Assembly: GCA_027483405.1 (NCBI GenBank)
Contig: JAIXUU010000030.1
Location: 1-44,045 of the forward strand
DNA length: 44,045 nucleotides
Direction: 5' to 3'
Source of the DNA: Planctomyces sp.
GTDB lineage: Bacteria > Planctomycetota > Planctomycetia > Planctomycetales > Planctomycetaceae
Below are positions 36,049 through 44,045 of the stretch, one piece after another (the first letter of the stretch is position 1; each line of letters begins with the position of its first letter). Below the pieces are notes generated by a model. The model was not told the origin of the DNA. It was given only the letters and a program-made list of their open reading frames with translations, and did no database searches. The position numbers and the translations under genes are program-made.

Positions 36049-37333
36049 CTCTTCGTGCAGCACGTTTATTTCTGGTCATGCAGACATCGGCAATCCGGCC
36101 GTTCTCCTCGAGTGCCACATGAAACCGTTCGTCGCCTTCGAGATGATGGGCCGTCATGTGGTATGACGAACTGACCTTGGCGAGGTAGGGCCGCAACTCG
36201 GGTTCCTTAAGGGGCCGCAACATCCCCCACGAACCATCACCTAAATAAGGCACGCCGTATTTATCTTTTCTGCCATCGGTTAAAGGATGTGACCGTTTGA
36301 AGAGATGGTCGTGATGTTCCAGAACGACATCGACGTTGTAGCGTTCAAAGAGCGGGCACCAGAGTTTTCGCTGCGCAGCCCCCGTTCCTGGCTTATCGCT
36401 GTCGATATTGGCAGCTCGATACGATGGATAGGCGGGGACATGATTGGCCACAAAGAGATGCTTTTTGTCTTGTCGTGCGGCCAGTGTTTTTTCGAGCCAT
36501 GACGTCTGTTCCCCTTCAATGGGCGAAATATGATCGGTATCGAGCAATACAAGGCTGAAATCTTCACCGATATCGTAGACACCGTAGGTCGTATCTGGAT
36601 AAAAACAGTCGAAGACAGAGAGGTAGGAACCCGCCTTTTCACGGGGTTGTTTATAAGCTCCATCGACTTCATGGTTTCCTGGACAGGCCAGCAGCGGAAT
36701 GAGCCGGCCCTCGGGGTCAACCATGTGAGCTCGGTAGTTTTTCAGGAACTTGATAAAGGTTCGGGGCGATTTGCCGTTGTCGTAAGCAAGATCGCCGGCA
36801 ATGAGAGCAAAATAAGGCTCCTGCCGGGCGGCCAATTGATTGGTCCCGATTGCATGGCTGCCAGTACCGGCATCACCACCTGAGACAAAGTGAAAGGTGT
36901 CAGTCAGCTTTTTCGGCATGGTTCGAAAGCGGAACGTGGGAGCATCGGCTCCCATACGAAAGCGATACTCTGTCCCCGGCTGCAGTGACGAAATGCTCGC
37001 CCGATAGACTTTATCCTTCGTCATCGGGAAAGGCTTTGTTGTGACCTTGGCGATCTGCCAGTTGTCACTTTCCAGTGGAGAGTAGGCGATCTCAAGTTCG
37101 TTTCCGTGATCCTGATCGATCCATTGAATGCAGATCGTCGATGTGGGATCGCCCGGCCAAGTGAGGAACATCGTCTCCGGCCCCTCGATCTGCGGTGACA
37201 CAGGCATCCCGTCCGCACCCAGAACTTTGCCGCGGGCATAACGGTCGTCGAATGGGAGTAGATTTGAGGCGGCACTGAAGGTTGCCGCACTGAGCGTTAA
37301 GCCAAGAAACTGACGACGATCAACGACGTTCAT
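36044..37333 (-). CDS. Tat-exported purple acid phosphatase-like metallophosphoesterase
   Basis: The 429-residue product starts with a twin-arginine signal (VVDRRQFLGLTLSAATFS) and then a fibronectin III-like domain (about 45-138, WPGDPTSTICIQW and TEYRFRMGAD) as in purple acid phosphatases. The metallophosphoesterase domain shows SGGDAGTG (Asp154), AGDLAYDNG (Asp181, Tyr184), PGNHEVDG (Asn220, His221), ANHVPAY (His298) and EHHDHLF (His341, His343). These give a two-metal site; Tyr184 is the usual charge-transfer ligand of purple enzymes. It should hydrolyse phosphate esters outside the cytoplasm; the substrate is unknown. The usual Gly of the GHxH motif is replaced (EHHDH). It is a single gene on its strand. 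Confidence 0.9.
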   Translation of the reverse strand: MNVVDRRQFLGLTLSAATFSAASNLLPFDDRYARGKVLGADGMPVSPQIEGPETMFLTWPGDPTSTICIQWIDQDHGNELEIAYSPLESDNWQIAKVTTKPFPMTKDKVYRASISSLQPGTEYRFRMGADAPTFRFRTMPKKLTDTFHFVSGGDAGTGSHAIGTNQLAARQEPYFALIAGDLAYDNGKSPRTFIKFLKNYRAHMVDPEGRLIPLLACPGNHEVDGAYKQPREKAGSYLSVFDCFYPDTTYGVYDIGEDFSLVLLDTDHISPIEGEQTSWLEKTLAARQDKKHLFVANHVPAYPSYRAANIDSDKPGTGAAQRKLWCPLFERYNVDVVLEHHDHLFKRSHPLTDGRKDKYGVPYLGDGSWGMLRPLKEPELRPYLAKVSSSYHMTAHHLEGDERFHVALEENGRIADVCMTRNKRAARRG

Positions 37334-37608
37334 CGAAAAGACCTCTGGCAGAGAATCTGGTGGGAATAATCCGTGCGGTTACAGATGGTGGGGGCCTTCA
37401 GGTATCGAAAGCCGCAATTGAAACAGGCCACAACGGGAGCAAAAAGTGAAGACCTGCTTCAGGAATCTTGCCGAGTTCATGAATTCCATGCCAGTCGAAA
37501 GACTTCGAACGTATGAAGATTCAGCAAATCGAATTGATGATATGCGACTACTCTTTGCACAAAGCCCGCCACGACCTGGACGTCTAGATGGAATACATCC
37601 CATTTTTC

Positions 37609-38925
37609 TTACAATGAAGAGCGACCTGATTCATTTCGCTCGATGAGTCGCTGAAGTACGACCGCCTCATACCCGCGTCCGGTGGGTGTGTAATAGCTTC
37701 GAGGCTCTGTCAGGTAATCCTGCTTGACCCATCCTTCTGGGGCATCGTGAGGATACTGGTAACCTTCACCATGGCCCAGGCGTTTGGCACCGGGATAGTG
37801 GCCATCTCGCAAATGATTCGGGACTGGCAGAATGTATTGTTTCTGAATGTCGCTCAGTGCGTGGTTGATCGCATTGTAAGAGGCGTTCGATTTTGGAGCC
37901 GTGGCCACATAGACCGCTGCTTGTGCTAGAGGAATTCGGCCTTCCGGCATGCCGATCATTTCGAGAGCCTGAGCAGCAGCCATCGCGACAACCAGTGCCT
38001 GAGGATCGGCCATGCCCACATCTTCACTGGCGGCAATCACAATTCGCCTTGCAATGAATCGAGGCTCTTCTCCAGCTTCCAACATGCGTGCCAGCCAGTA
38101 GATCGTGGCATCGGCATCACTGCCACGCATGCTCTTGATAAACGCACTGATGACGTCGTAGTGATCATCACCACTTTTGTCGTAGCGAATGGCCTTCTTT
38201 TGCAGCGATTCCTGTGCGATTTCGAGGGTGAGTTCCAGAACCCGGGAATCTAACGATTCGACAGCAATTTCAAGGGCTAAAAGCGCCCTGCGTGCGTCGC
38301 CATCGCTGCTGGCTGCCAGGAAATCAAAGACTTCTTCGGGAACTTTCAGGTTTTTCTGGCCGTAACCTCGCGTCTCATCGGATAAAGCCTGACGTAGAAC
38401 CGCTCTGATTTCTTCCACAGAGAGCGGCTTCAATTCAAAGATCTGGCTACGGCTCAGAAGCGGAGCAATCAATGCGAAGAAGGGATTGGCCGTCGTGGCT
38501 GCCACTAAGGAGACAACTCCCTGCTCGACATCGGGCAACAGCACATTCTGTTGCTGCTTGTTGAAATGATGCAGTTCGTCGACAAAGAGCAGAGTTTTGG
38601 TGCCGCTCGATTTGAGACGCTCGCGGGATTCATCAAGCGCTTCGCGCAGTTCCTTGACACCGGTGGCAGCCGCATTGAGTGCGATGAATCGCCGCTTTGA
38701 GCTTTTGGCGATGAGTTCCGCGAGAGTTGTCTTTCCAACGCCGGGCGGGCCATAGAAGACGACAGATTGAATGCGATCGGCCATCAACATTCGCCGAAGG
38801 AGTGTCCCTTCTCCCAGAACATGTGACTGCCCGATGAACTCGTTGAGGTTCCGTGGACGCATCCGGGCAGCGAGTGGCTTGGCATCCTCAAGATGCGACG
38901 CCTCAATACTGGCAAAAAGAGACAT
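37609..38925 (-). CDS. rarA: Replication-associated recombination ATPase RarA/MgsA
   Basis: The 438-residue product is a full-length RarA (MgsA) AAA+ ATPase. It opens with PLAARMRPRNLNEFIGQSHVLG, has Walker A GPPGVGKTTLAE, Walker B LLFVDELHHFNKQQQN, sensor 1 VSLVAATTANP and the RarA tail with RFIARRIVIAASEDVGMADP and the tetramerisation region ending HYPGAKRLGHGEGYQYPHDAPEGW. RarA acts at stalled replication forks and loads with SSB. The ATG at 38925 is close to the family start. The gene stands alone; a long gene-free stretch lies upstream and I see no partner gene. The last residues (VVLQRLIERNES) are ordinary. Confidence 0.95.
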   Translation of the reverse strand: MSLFASIEASHLEDAKPLAARMRPRNLNEFIGQSHVLGEGTLLRRMLMADRIQSVVFYGPPGVGKTTLAELIAKSSKRRFIALNAAATGVKELREALDESRERLKSSGTKTLLFVDELHHFNKQQQNVLLPDVEQGVVSLVAATTANPFFALIAPLLSRSQIFELKPLSVEEIRAVLRQALSDETRGYGQKNLKVPEEVFDFLAASSDGDARRALLALEIAVESLDSRVLELTLEIAQESLQKKAIRYDKSGDDHYDVISAFIKSMRGSDADATIYWLARMLEAGEEPRFIARRIVIAASEDVGMADPQALVVAMAAAQALEMIGMPEGRIPLAQAAVYVATAPKSNASYNAINHALSDIQKQYILPVPNHLRDGHYPGAKRLGHGEGYQYPHDAPEGWVKQDYLTEPRSYYTPTGRGYEAVVLQRLIERNESGRSSL

Positions 38926-39047
38926 AGATCACCTGGCATGTGGTAGACTTGTTCCCTCGCCATTATGGCATGGTCAGTAGAAGAGTCTATGGTGAGGCTT
39001 CACGCCAGAGGTGGAGTGAGTACCAAGTGTTGAGGAGCAACTGAATT

Positions 39048-39065
39048 GGTGGATTAGCATCCACC
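39048..39065. repeat. REP-like palindrome
   Basis: GGTGGAT (39048-39054) and ATCCACC (39059-39065) flank the 4-base loop TAGC, directly followed by CTACAGAG. Short palindromes of this GGTGGAT-type composition are often dispersed in bacterial genomes; only one copy is in this window. Confidence 0.5.
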
Positions 39066-39082
39066 CTACAGAGACTTGCCAG

Positions 39083-39270
39083 ATGCAGGCCCCACAAACA
39101 AAACCAGTGGCTGCCGGTTGAGAGCAAGTGAATGATGAATGCTCCAACCAACACCACCTCAGAGGCCGCCCCGCAAACTGAACCTGGGGCGGCCGGTTGA
39201 GAGCGATTGGATGATCAATGTTGCCGTCAACGCCGCCTCAGAGGCCACCCCGCAAACAAAAAGTGCAACC
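39083..39270. repeat. 79-bp imperfect tandem repeat, about 2.3 copies
   Basis: The landmark GCCGGTTGAGAGC occurs at 39113 and 39192, and GAGGCC followed by CCCCGCAAAC at 39162 and 39241: both pairs are exactly 79 bases apart. A partial earlier copy (GCCCCACAAAC, from about 39089) extends the array. The copies differ at roughly one base in five, so the array is old. It is not in frame with any gene I accept. Confidence 0.7.
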
Positions 39271-39823
39271 TCCGCGCGAGCCGTGTGAGCACTGATGGTT
39301 ATCTGAACCCTTAATGTTCAGGTGGATGCCGAACGCCCGGGTTGTGTGAGCCGAGAGGCTGCATTCGCAGCATCGGATATACACGCGGCCAGACGGATCC
39401 GACATCCGAAACAATGATTGTAGGGTCAACGCATTCGGCTCATCACGCGCACCGCAGGGGATGCACAAACCTTTGCAGGCTGAGAAAATGGTAGCGCGCT
39501 GCAGGAGTGCTGACAAGTTCTATCGACAGGCGAAACATGATCTTCTTCAAAAGTTCGATGCTGGTTGAGTTCAAATGAACCGGCTGCACAGGCGGCTGGG
39601 ATCAATTGGCACAACTCATGCATGGTTTGTCAGAGAACTTGTCAGAAACCCAAGGGTTGAACCAATTTTTTGTAAGGTTTACGCTAAACTTAAGGAAATA
39701 TTGAAAAGTCTGTTCCCGGATTTTCAAAGAGAGATCTAACCGGGTGCAGACTGTCATTTTTCAACCTGCCCATTGACACATAATCGCTGCTGCCCTCCCC
39801 CCATTGCTGAGCGGATTCTGAAT

Positions 39824-42652
39824 ATGCCATATGCCGCGACATTCCAGCCTGCCCAGACTGATCACTGCGATTCAATGCACCCGGCTTATTCCAATCACTC
39901 AGATATTGATTGCCAGGATGTCCGTCGATCGAGTGTCGTGAAGGGCCGCCATAACACCAGCCATGGGCTCTGGCAGAGCCTTTGGCAATTGTCCGCCGTA
40001 GTTCTCGCGGTGCTGGTTTTCCCGATCGCAGCACAGGCTCAGTTTGATGCTCTGTTTGGCGATTCGGCAGGTGATTCGCTATTGGGTGGAGCTGCCGCCA
40101 AACCGGAAGTCTCAGCTCAATTGATACTGCTTCCAGAACAGGCGAGCGGACTCCAGGCACAACTCACAGTGACCGTCGTGCTGCCGGAAGGGCACTATAT
40201 TTACGATGTGCAAGGCAAGTTTGAGGGCCGTACCCAGATTCGTACCAAGCTTCCGGAAGGGGTCACTGCGGCAGGCGCATTTGTTTCTGCGAAACCACCA
40301 CAGAAGGTCTTTGAACCCCTCTTTGGCGTCGATCTTTTCAAACTTCACGATTCAGCGACATGGACGCAGGTACTGAATATCGCCCCGACTGTCGATCTCA
40401 AAAATCTGGTCATCAGCGGTGGACTCGAAGGACAATACTGCAGCGCTGGGGAAGGTGGTCAATGCCTGCCAATTATTCCGGCCATCAAATTCTCGGCTAA
40501 GCTCGAAGGAAACATCCCGGAGCGCATGCCGGCCAAGGCGAGCACTACAACAGTCGAGCAGCCCGCCCCAGCACAAATGCTTCCTTTTCGAGTGACCGAG
40601 CGACTCAAGCGTGGCGTGAAGCCTCAGCCGATCGAGTTCACTGCTCAGTTGACTCCCGAAAATGCTAAACCGGGCGAGAAGGTCGAACTTGTCCTCACCG
40701 CGAAGATCGATCCCAAATACCACACTTTCTCAATGACGCAACACGATGGATTTGGAGGCTCGGCCACAGTTGTTGATTTCGAACAATTGAATGGCCTTTC
40801 GGAAGCGGGCCCGTTTGTGGCAGATCATCCCCATGAAATCGAGCCGGGAGCCGGTGGGCCACTGGAGGTTTATCATGAGCGCGTCACCTGGACGAAACCT
40901 TTTGTGGTCAACGAAGGGCAAACCCCCGGAGCGTATGGCTTGAAAGCCATTGTGCATTCACAGGCCTGTACTCAGGGCTCGTGTGTCCCCATGCCAAAGT
41001 TCAAACTGGCTTTGGGGATGCAGGAACCATCTCGCGCTGCTGTCGAAGCTTTGCCTCAAGAACGCGGCTCTCAGGCTGAAACAGGAAACACCAAAGCCCC
41101 CGTTCCACCAGAAGAATCCATTGGCGAATCCACGACGGGGACAGCAGAAACCAACGCCAGCCAGGCGGGTGCTTTAAGTGGTGTGACCTTCTGGGAAGAT
41201 GACGGCGATGCTCAGGAAGAGTCATCTGCAGCGGCAGGGACTTTGGGTTACCTGTTGACAGCCTTTCTCGCGGGATGGCTGGCATTGCTGACCCCTTGTG
41301 CGTTTCCAATGGTGCCGATCACCGTCGGATTTTTCCTCAAGCAGGGGCATGGGAAATCGGTTGGCTTAGCCGTCGTTTACTGCCTGGCGATTATTGGCAC
41401 CTTTACGTTACTTGGCGTGGGACTTTCGCTGATCTTTGGAGCCACATTCCTGACACAACTGGCTAATAATCCCTGGATGAATTTTGCGATCGGGGCGATC
41501 TTTGTCGCTTTTGGTCTGAGCATGCTGGGATTGTTTGAAATTCAGCCGCCATCATGGCTGCTCACATACACAGCCAATCAGGAAGCAGCCGGTGGGTATC
41601 TGGGCGTGATTTTTATGGCGTTAACCTTTACGCTGACATCGTTTACCTGCACCTTTCCCGTGGCAGGGACAATTCTCGTGGCGGCATCTCAAGGGAACGT
41701 GTTCTGGCCGATCCTGGGGATGCTGGCTTTTTCGACGGCTTTTGCGATGCCGTTCTTTCTGCTGGCACTCTTCCCGAGCATGCTGCGCAAGCTTCCCAAG
41801 AGTGGTGGCTGGCTCTTCACGTTAAAGGTGGTGTTGGGGTTTGTGGAAATCGGGGCGGCTATCAAGTTCTTCAGCGTGGCTGATCTCTCGCTGAATCCAC
41901 AGCCCATGCTCTTTGATTTTGCCTTTGTGATGGTGGCCTGGAGTGTGCTGGCCATTACGGCGGGCTTATACCTGCTGGGGATATTCCATCTGTCGCATGA
42001 TCAGCCACAGGATCGAATTTCTCCCTTGCAGGCGTTGGCCGGGACCACATTCCTGGGGCTTTCGCTCTTTCTGATGGTGGGCGTGCTGACTCCGGAAAAG
42101 TCAGGGGGTGCCTTGATGCCGCAGATTCTGGCCTTTGCACCGCCTCAATTGAAGCAGGGCTTCAAGGAGACTGAGGAACTCGGCCCGGTGATGGTGCATG
42201 ATGGAATCCCGTTTGCACTGGATGTGAACCGGGCGCTCACTCTGGCGAAGTCGAAGCAGCAGCCATTGTTCTTTGACTTCACCGGTGTCAATTGTGTCAA
42301 TTGCCGACTGATGGAGCAGAAGATGAAGCTCCCGGATAATCATTCCCGGCTGGAGCGATTTCTGGCGACACAATTGTTTGCTGATCGGGTACCACACATC
42401 ACCGATGCTGATTACGCCGAGAGCCTGCGCGATCGCAACATTGATCTCCAGGTGAAGTGGTTTGGCGATGTTTCACTGCCATCGTATGCAGTGGTTTCGC
42501 CGGATGGAAAAACCATTCTGGCGGTCTATAAGGGGCTTGAACGCAAAGAGGGTGAGTTTGCTGCGTTTCTTGATAAGGGGTGGAATCGCTTCGAGAAGTG
42601 GAAAGCGAAGCAGGTGGCGAGCAAAGAACCCGCATCTGTCGAACGGCGATAG
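39824..42652 (+). CDS. dsbD: Thiol:disulfide interchange protein DsbD with two alpha domains
   Basis: The 942-residue product transfers electrons from cytoplasmic thioredoxin across the membrane. After a signal or anchor segment (about 55-73) come two DsbD-alpha-like domains, each with a Cys pair: GQYCSAGEGGQCLP (Cys206, Cys214) and SQACTQGSCVP (Cys382, Cys387). The membrane domain has eight or so spans, with the redox cysteines in LTPCAFPMVP (Cys492) and TSFTCTFPVAG (Cys609). The C-terminal thioredoxin-like gamma domain holds VNCVNCRLMEQ (Cys824, Cys827). Most DsbD proteins have one alpha domain. The N-terminal 50 residues are poorly conserved-looking; ATG 39824 is one of several possible starts, with an in-frame TTG at 39773. 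Confidence 0.92.
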   Translation: MPYAATFQPAQTDHCDSMHPAYSNHSDIDCQDVRRSSVVKGRHNTSHGLWQSLWQLSAVVLAVLVFPIAAQAQFDALFGDSAGDSLLGGAAAKPEVSAQLILLPEQASGLQAQLTVTVVLPEGHYIYDVQGKFEGRTQIRTKLPEGVTAAGAFVSAKPPQKVFEPLFGVDLFKLHDSATWTQVLNIAPTVDLKNLVISGGLEGQYCSAGEGGQCLPIIPAIKFSAKLEGNIPERMPAKASTTTVEQPAPAQMLPFRVTERLKRGVKPQPIEFTAQLTPENAKPGEKVELVLTAKIDPKYHTFSMTQHDGFGGSATVVDFEQLNGLSEAGPFVADHPHEIEPGAGGPLEVYHERVTWTKPFVVNEGQTPGAYGLKAIVHSQACTQGSCVPMPKFKLALGMQEPSRAAVEALPQERGSQAETGNTKAPVPPEESIGESTTGTAETNASQAGALSGVTFWEDDGDAQEESSAAAGTLGYLLTAFLAGWLALLTPCAFPMVPITVGFFLKQGHGKSVGLAVVYCLAIIGTFTLLGVGLSLIFGATFLTQLANNPWMNFAIGAIFVAFGLSMLGLFEIQPPSWLLTYTANQEAAGGYLGVIFMALTFTLTSFTCTFPVAGTILVAASQGNVFWPILGMLAFSTAFAMPFFLLALFPSMLRKLPKSGGWLFTLKVVLGFVEIGAAIKFFSVADLSLNPQPMLFDFAFVMVAWSVLAITAGLYLLGIFHLSHDQPQDRISPLQALAGTTFLGLSLFLMVGVLTPEKSGGALMPQILAFAPPQLKQGFKETEELGPVMVHDGIPFALDVNRALTLAKSKQQPLFFDFTGVNCVNCRLMEQKMKLPDNHSRLERFLATQLFADRVPHITDADYAESLRDRNIDLQVKWFGDVSLPSYAVVSPDGKTILAVYKGLERKEGEFAAFLDKGWNRFEKWKAKQVASKEPASVERR

Positions 42653-42756
42653 ATTTTCCGCTGAGGATCTGCGTCGTATCTGGAACCAAACGTCGGCGGA
42701 TGCCCCCGGAACAACGGCAGCAGTTCGTTCGTAATGAACTTTCTCGCTAGGATATC

Positions 42757-43419
42757 GTGGGACAAATTGTCTCAATGGTGATGAGTCAGCAATCTATGGC
42801 CCGGCAGGAAGCAGATCACGACGATCTTTTCTCTGAAGCGATTGCACTGATATCACGCGCGCTCTGGAGACGTATTCGCACAGCGGACACCGAAAATGTC
42901 CCCCAAAGTGCTGATGTTGATGAGCTCGCACCCGCTCGACTTCAGAGCGTTGACGAAATTCTCATCGGAACACGAGCGAACGGTTGGCTTTCGATTTATT
43001 GGGATCAATCGTGGATGGTGCAGTTCAATGAAATGAATCAGCTTCGCCGTGCGTATGTTGATCCCTGTCTGTATCGCGCTCAGGGCGGGACATTGTCTCG
43101 CTTGACACGTCATAGAGATCAGCACGAGACATCACTGCTGCGCCATGACCTTCATGAGGCAGAACTTCACAGTTTTCTCGCAAGCATTTCGCAGCGGTTG
43201 AGGGAGACATTTGCATTGCTGGATCGCCCCGACTCTGCCGAGTTGGGAACGTTTCGACTGGTCTCCATGGTGCATCCTATGGATTCAATTCAGCCCCAAG
43301 ATGCTGGACAACTTGAGAAGATGGATTCAACCTTTCTGGCCAGGTCTCTGGTAACGCGTCTGGGTCAGATCTGCTGCCAGAAACTGGTGATTGCCGAGCC
43401 TCCTCGTGGCCGCCATTGA
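42757..43419 (+). CDS. Protein of unknown function, 220 residues
   Basis: I do not recognise this family. The product is soluble with no signal peptide or membrane span. It begins with a helical acidic segment (QEADHDDLFSEAIALISRALWRRI), has an EILIGTRANGWLSIYWDQSW beta-type segment and a central arginine/histidine-rich stretch (LTRHRDQHETSLLRHDLHEAEL), and ends basic. The start is supported by AGGA (42749-42752) before GTG 42757. It lies 104 bases after the DsbD gene and 149 bases before the PH-like gene on the same strand. Co-transcription with either is possible. Function unknown. Confidence 0.6.
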   Translation: MGQIVSMVMSQQSMARQEADHDDLFSEAIALISRALWRRIRTADTENVPQSADVDELAPARLQSVDEILIGTRANGWLSIYWDQSWMVQFNEMNQLRRAYVDPCLYRAQGGTLSRLTRHRDQHETSLLRHDLHEAELHSFLASISQRLRETFALLDRPDSAELGTFRLVSMVHPMDSIQPQDAGQLEKMDSTFLARSLVTRLGQICCQKLVIAEPPRGRH

Positions 43420-43568
43420 AAGTTTCTGCGAAACGACCGCCACGCCAACAATGATCCCGTTTGCCCCCAACAGGCTTGCCCGACGTGCACGATTTGGGGA
43501 GACTCAATGTTGTCTTCGATTTTCGCGACGAGATTTGTGTACTAAACCTTCTGTAACTCAAGTGTCTG

Positions 43569-44045
43569 ATGAACTCCCCAACTTCCAAGTTTTCCACAAA
43601 TGATGAAGAGCGACTGGAGGCGGTCTATCCTTCCATCGCCTGCACAGCTATAGGGAGATACCTGGGAAAGTTGTACGAGAGCCTGCCACATATCACGCCG
43701 AGAGTCCGGCTGTCGTATCTGGTGTGGATACCACCGACCTGGCCCATCGCCATTGTCGCGTATTTATGGCTCAAATTGCGGGGACTTCGCTATGTGGTCA
43801 CAACCTCGGGCGTCGCCATTGAAACCATACTCACACGGCACATCGTGACACAGATCCCCTGGAATGAAGTCACTGAGATCCAGGTCGATCCAGCGAGCTT
43901 TCAATCGTTTTATCGATCCAGCGATATCGTCATCAGGTCACGAGCGGTTGCAGAGCCACTTCGATTACACGCCGTCCCTTTTGCGGACCGTTTCAGTCAA
44001 TTATTGCAGGAAGCGTATCGGGCCGATCAGGCCACAGCACGGGCA
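43569..44045 (+). CDS. PH-like membrane protein, cut by window end
   Basis: An open frame from ATG 43569 runs for 159 codons to the end of the window, so the C-terminus is missing. An in-frame stop at 43554 fixes the start region. The product has about 45 soluble residues, a hydrophobic segment at 49-67 (YLVWIPPTWPIAIVAYLWL) and then a beta-rich part, RYVVTTSGVAIETILTRHIVTQIPWNEVTEIQV, which has the pattern of bacterial PH domains (YdbS/bPH2 type): a TTxG turn followed by strands and IPWxEV. Such proteins are membrane-associated with no firm function. No clear ribosome binding site is visible. Confidence 0.7.
   Translation, partial: MNSPTSKFSTNDEERLEAVYPSIACTAIGRYLGKLYESLPHITPRVRLSYLVWIPPTWPIAIVAYLWLKLRGLRYVVTTSGVAIETILTRHIVTQIPWNEVTEIQVDPASFQSFYRSSDIVIRSRAVAEPLRLHAVPFADRFSQLLQEAYRADQATARA

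Larger units (their letters stand above)
38926..39823. other. Long gene-free stretch with repeats
   Basis: Almost 900 bases between the divergent RarA and DsbD genes hold no convincing gene. The stretch contains a short hairpin at 39048-39065, about 2.3 copies of a 79-bp repeat (39083-39270) and a small CTGAAC/GTTCAG hairpin (39303-39321). A minus-strand frame at 39238-39516 (92 codons, Cys-rich) overlaps the repeats and may be part of a dispersed element rather than a gene. Promoters for both flanking genes must lie here but I could not place them. Confidence 0.55.

Noticed and set aside
37334-37608. Short plus-strand frame between phosphoesterase and RarA genes
   Set aside because: It runs into the RarA gene end, has no ribosome binding site and no motifs.
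39083-39270. Possible CRISPR array
   Set aside because: The repeated unit is 79 bases long, diverged throughout and has no alternating conserved repeat and variable spacer pattern.
39238-39516. 92-codon Cys-rich frame on the minus strand
   Set aside because: Overlaps the 79-bp repeat array and lacks a ribosome binding site; kept only as part of the possible repeat element, not as a gene.

Overview
This 44 kb window looks like chromosomal DNA from a planctomycete. The best evidence is a set of planctomycete-typical families: a DUF1559 prepilin-like protein with an H-x9-DG end, a PSCyt1/DUF1587/1595/1592/1588/1585 cytochrome paired with a DUF1552 protein, an Ala-rich cell-surface protein and an LTxxQ-like secreted protein. 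GC near 54 % and family content suggest a Planctopirus-like genome; this is inference and no search was run. I saw no rRNA, tRNA, CRISPR array, transposase or phage module.

Layout. 1-5.4 kb (minus): a three-gene group of secreted proteins (large cytochrome, DUF1552, unknown). 5.7-7.9 kb (plus): Old Yellow Enzyme and MDR-type quinone reductase. 8.2-12.3 kb (plus): two large GT-C glycosyltransferases. 12.4-13.8 kb (minus): HD-GYP-like protein with altered catalytic residues. 14.0-16.3 kb (plus): adenosine kinase-like PfkB enzyme, HExxH protein, CoA-binding protein. 16.3-21.9 kb (minus): TetR regulator, membrane fusion protein and RND pump, behind a clear sigma-70 promoter with a palindromic operator. 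22.2-24.6 kb (plus): two secreted low-complexity proteins, each followed by a terminator-like hairpin. 24.9-28.1 kb: small membrane protein, HldE/RfaE1-like kinase, Tat-exported sugar isomerase-like protein, YcxB-like membrane protein. 28.1-30.9 kb (minus): RsgA and a membrane-anchored FlgG-like protein. 31.3-32.3 kb (plus): DUF1559 prepilin. 32.4-35.2 kb (minus): aldo/keto reductase, DGPF/YCII protein and ECF42-type sigma factor. 35.4-38.9 kb: YtqB-like methyltransferase (plus), Tat-exported phosphoesterase and RarA/MgsA ATPase (minus). 38.9-39.8 kb: gene-free stretch with 79-bp repeats. 39.8-44.0 kb (plus): DsbD with two N-terminal alpha domains, an unknown protein and a truncated PH-like membrane protein.

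The most informative regulatory readings are (i) a TGTCGA-N17-CGTC element upstream of the DGPF-sigma pair, which fits the reported ECF42 promoter, and (ii) the TetR operator that sits on the start site of its own efflux operon. The most unusual proteins are the FlgG-like domain attached to a transmembrane anchor and long linker, the HD-GYP protein with CD in place of HD, and the DsbD with duplicated alpha domains. No large unknown multi-gene system is evident; most of the rest is ordinary chromosomal content.
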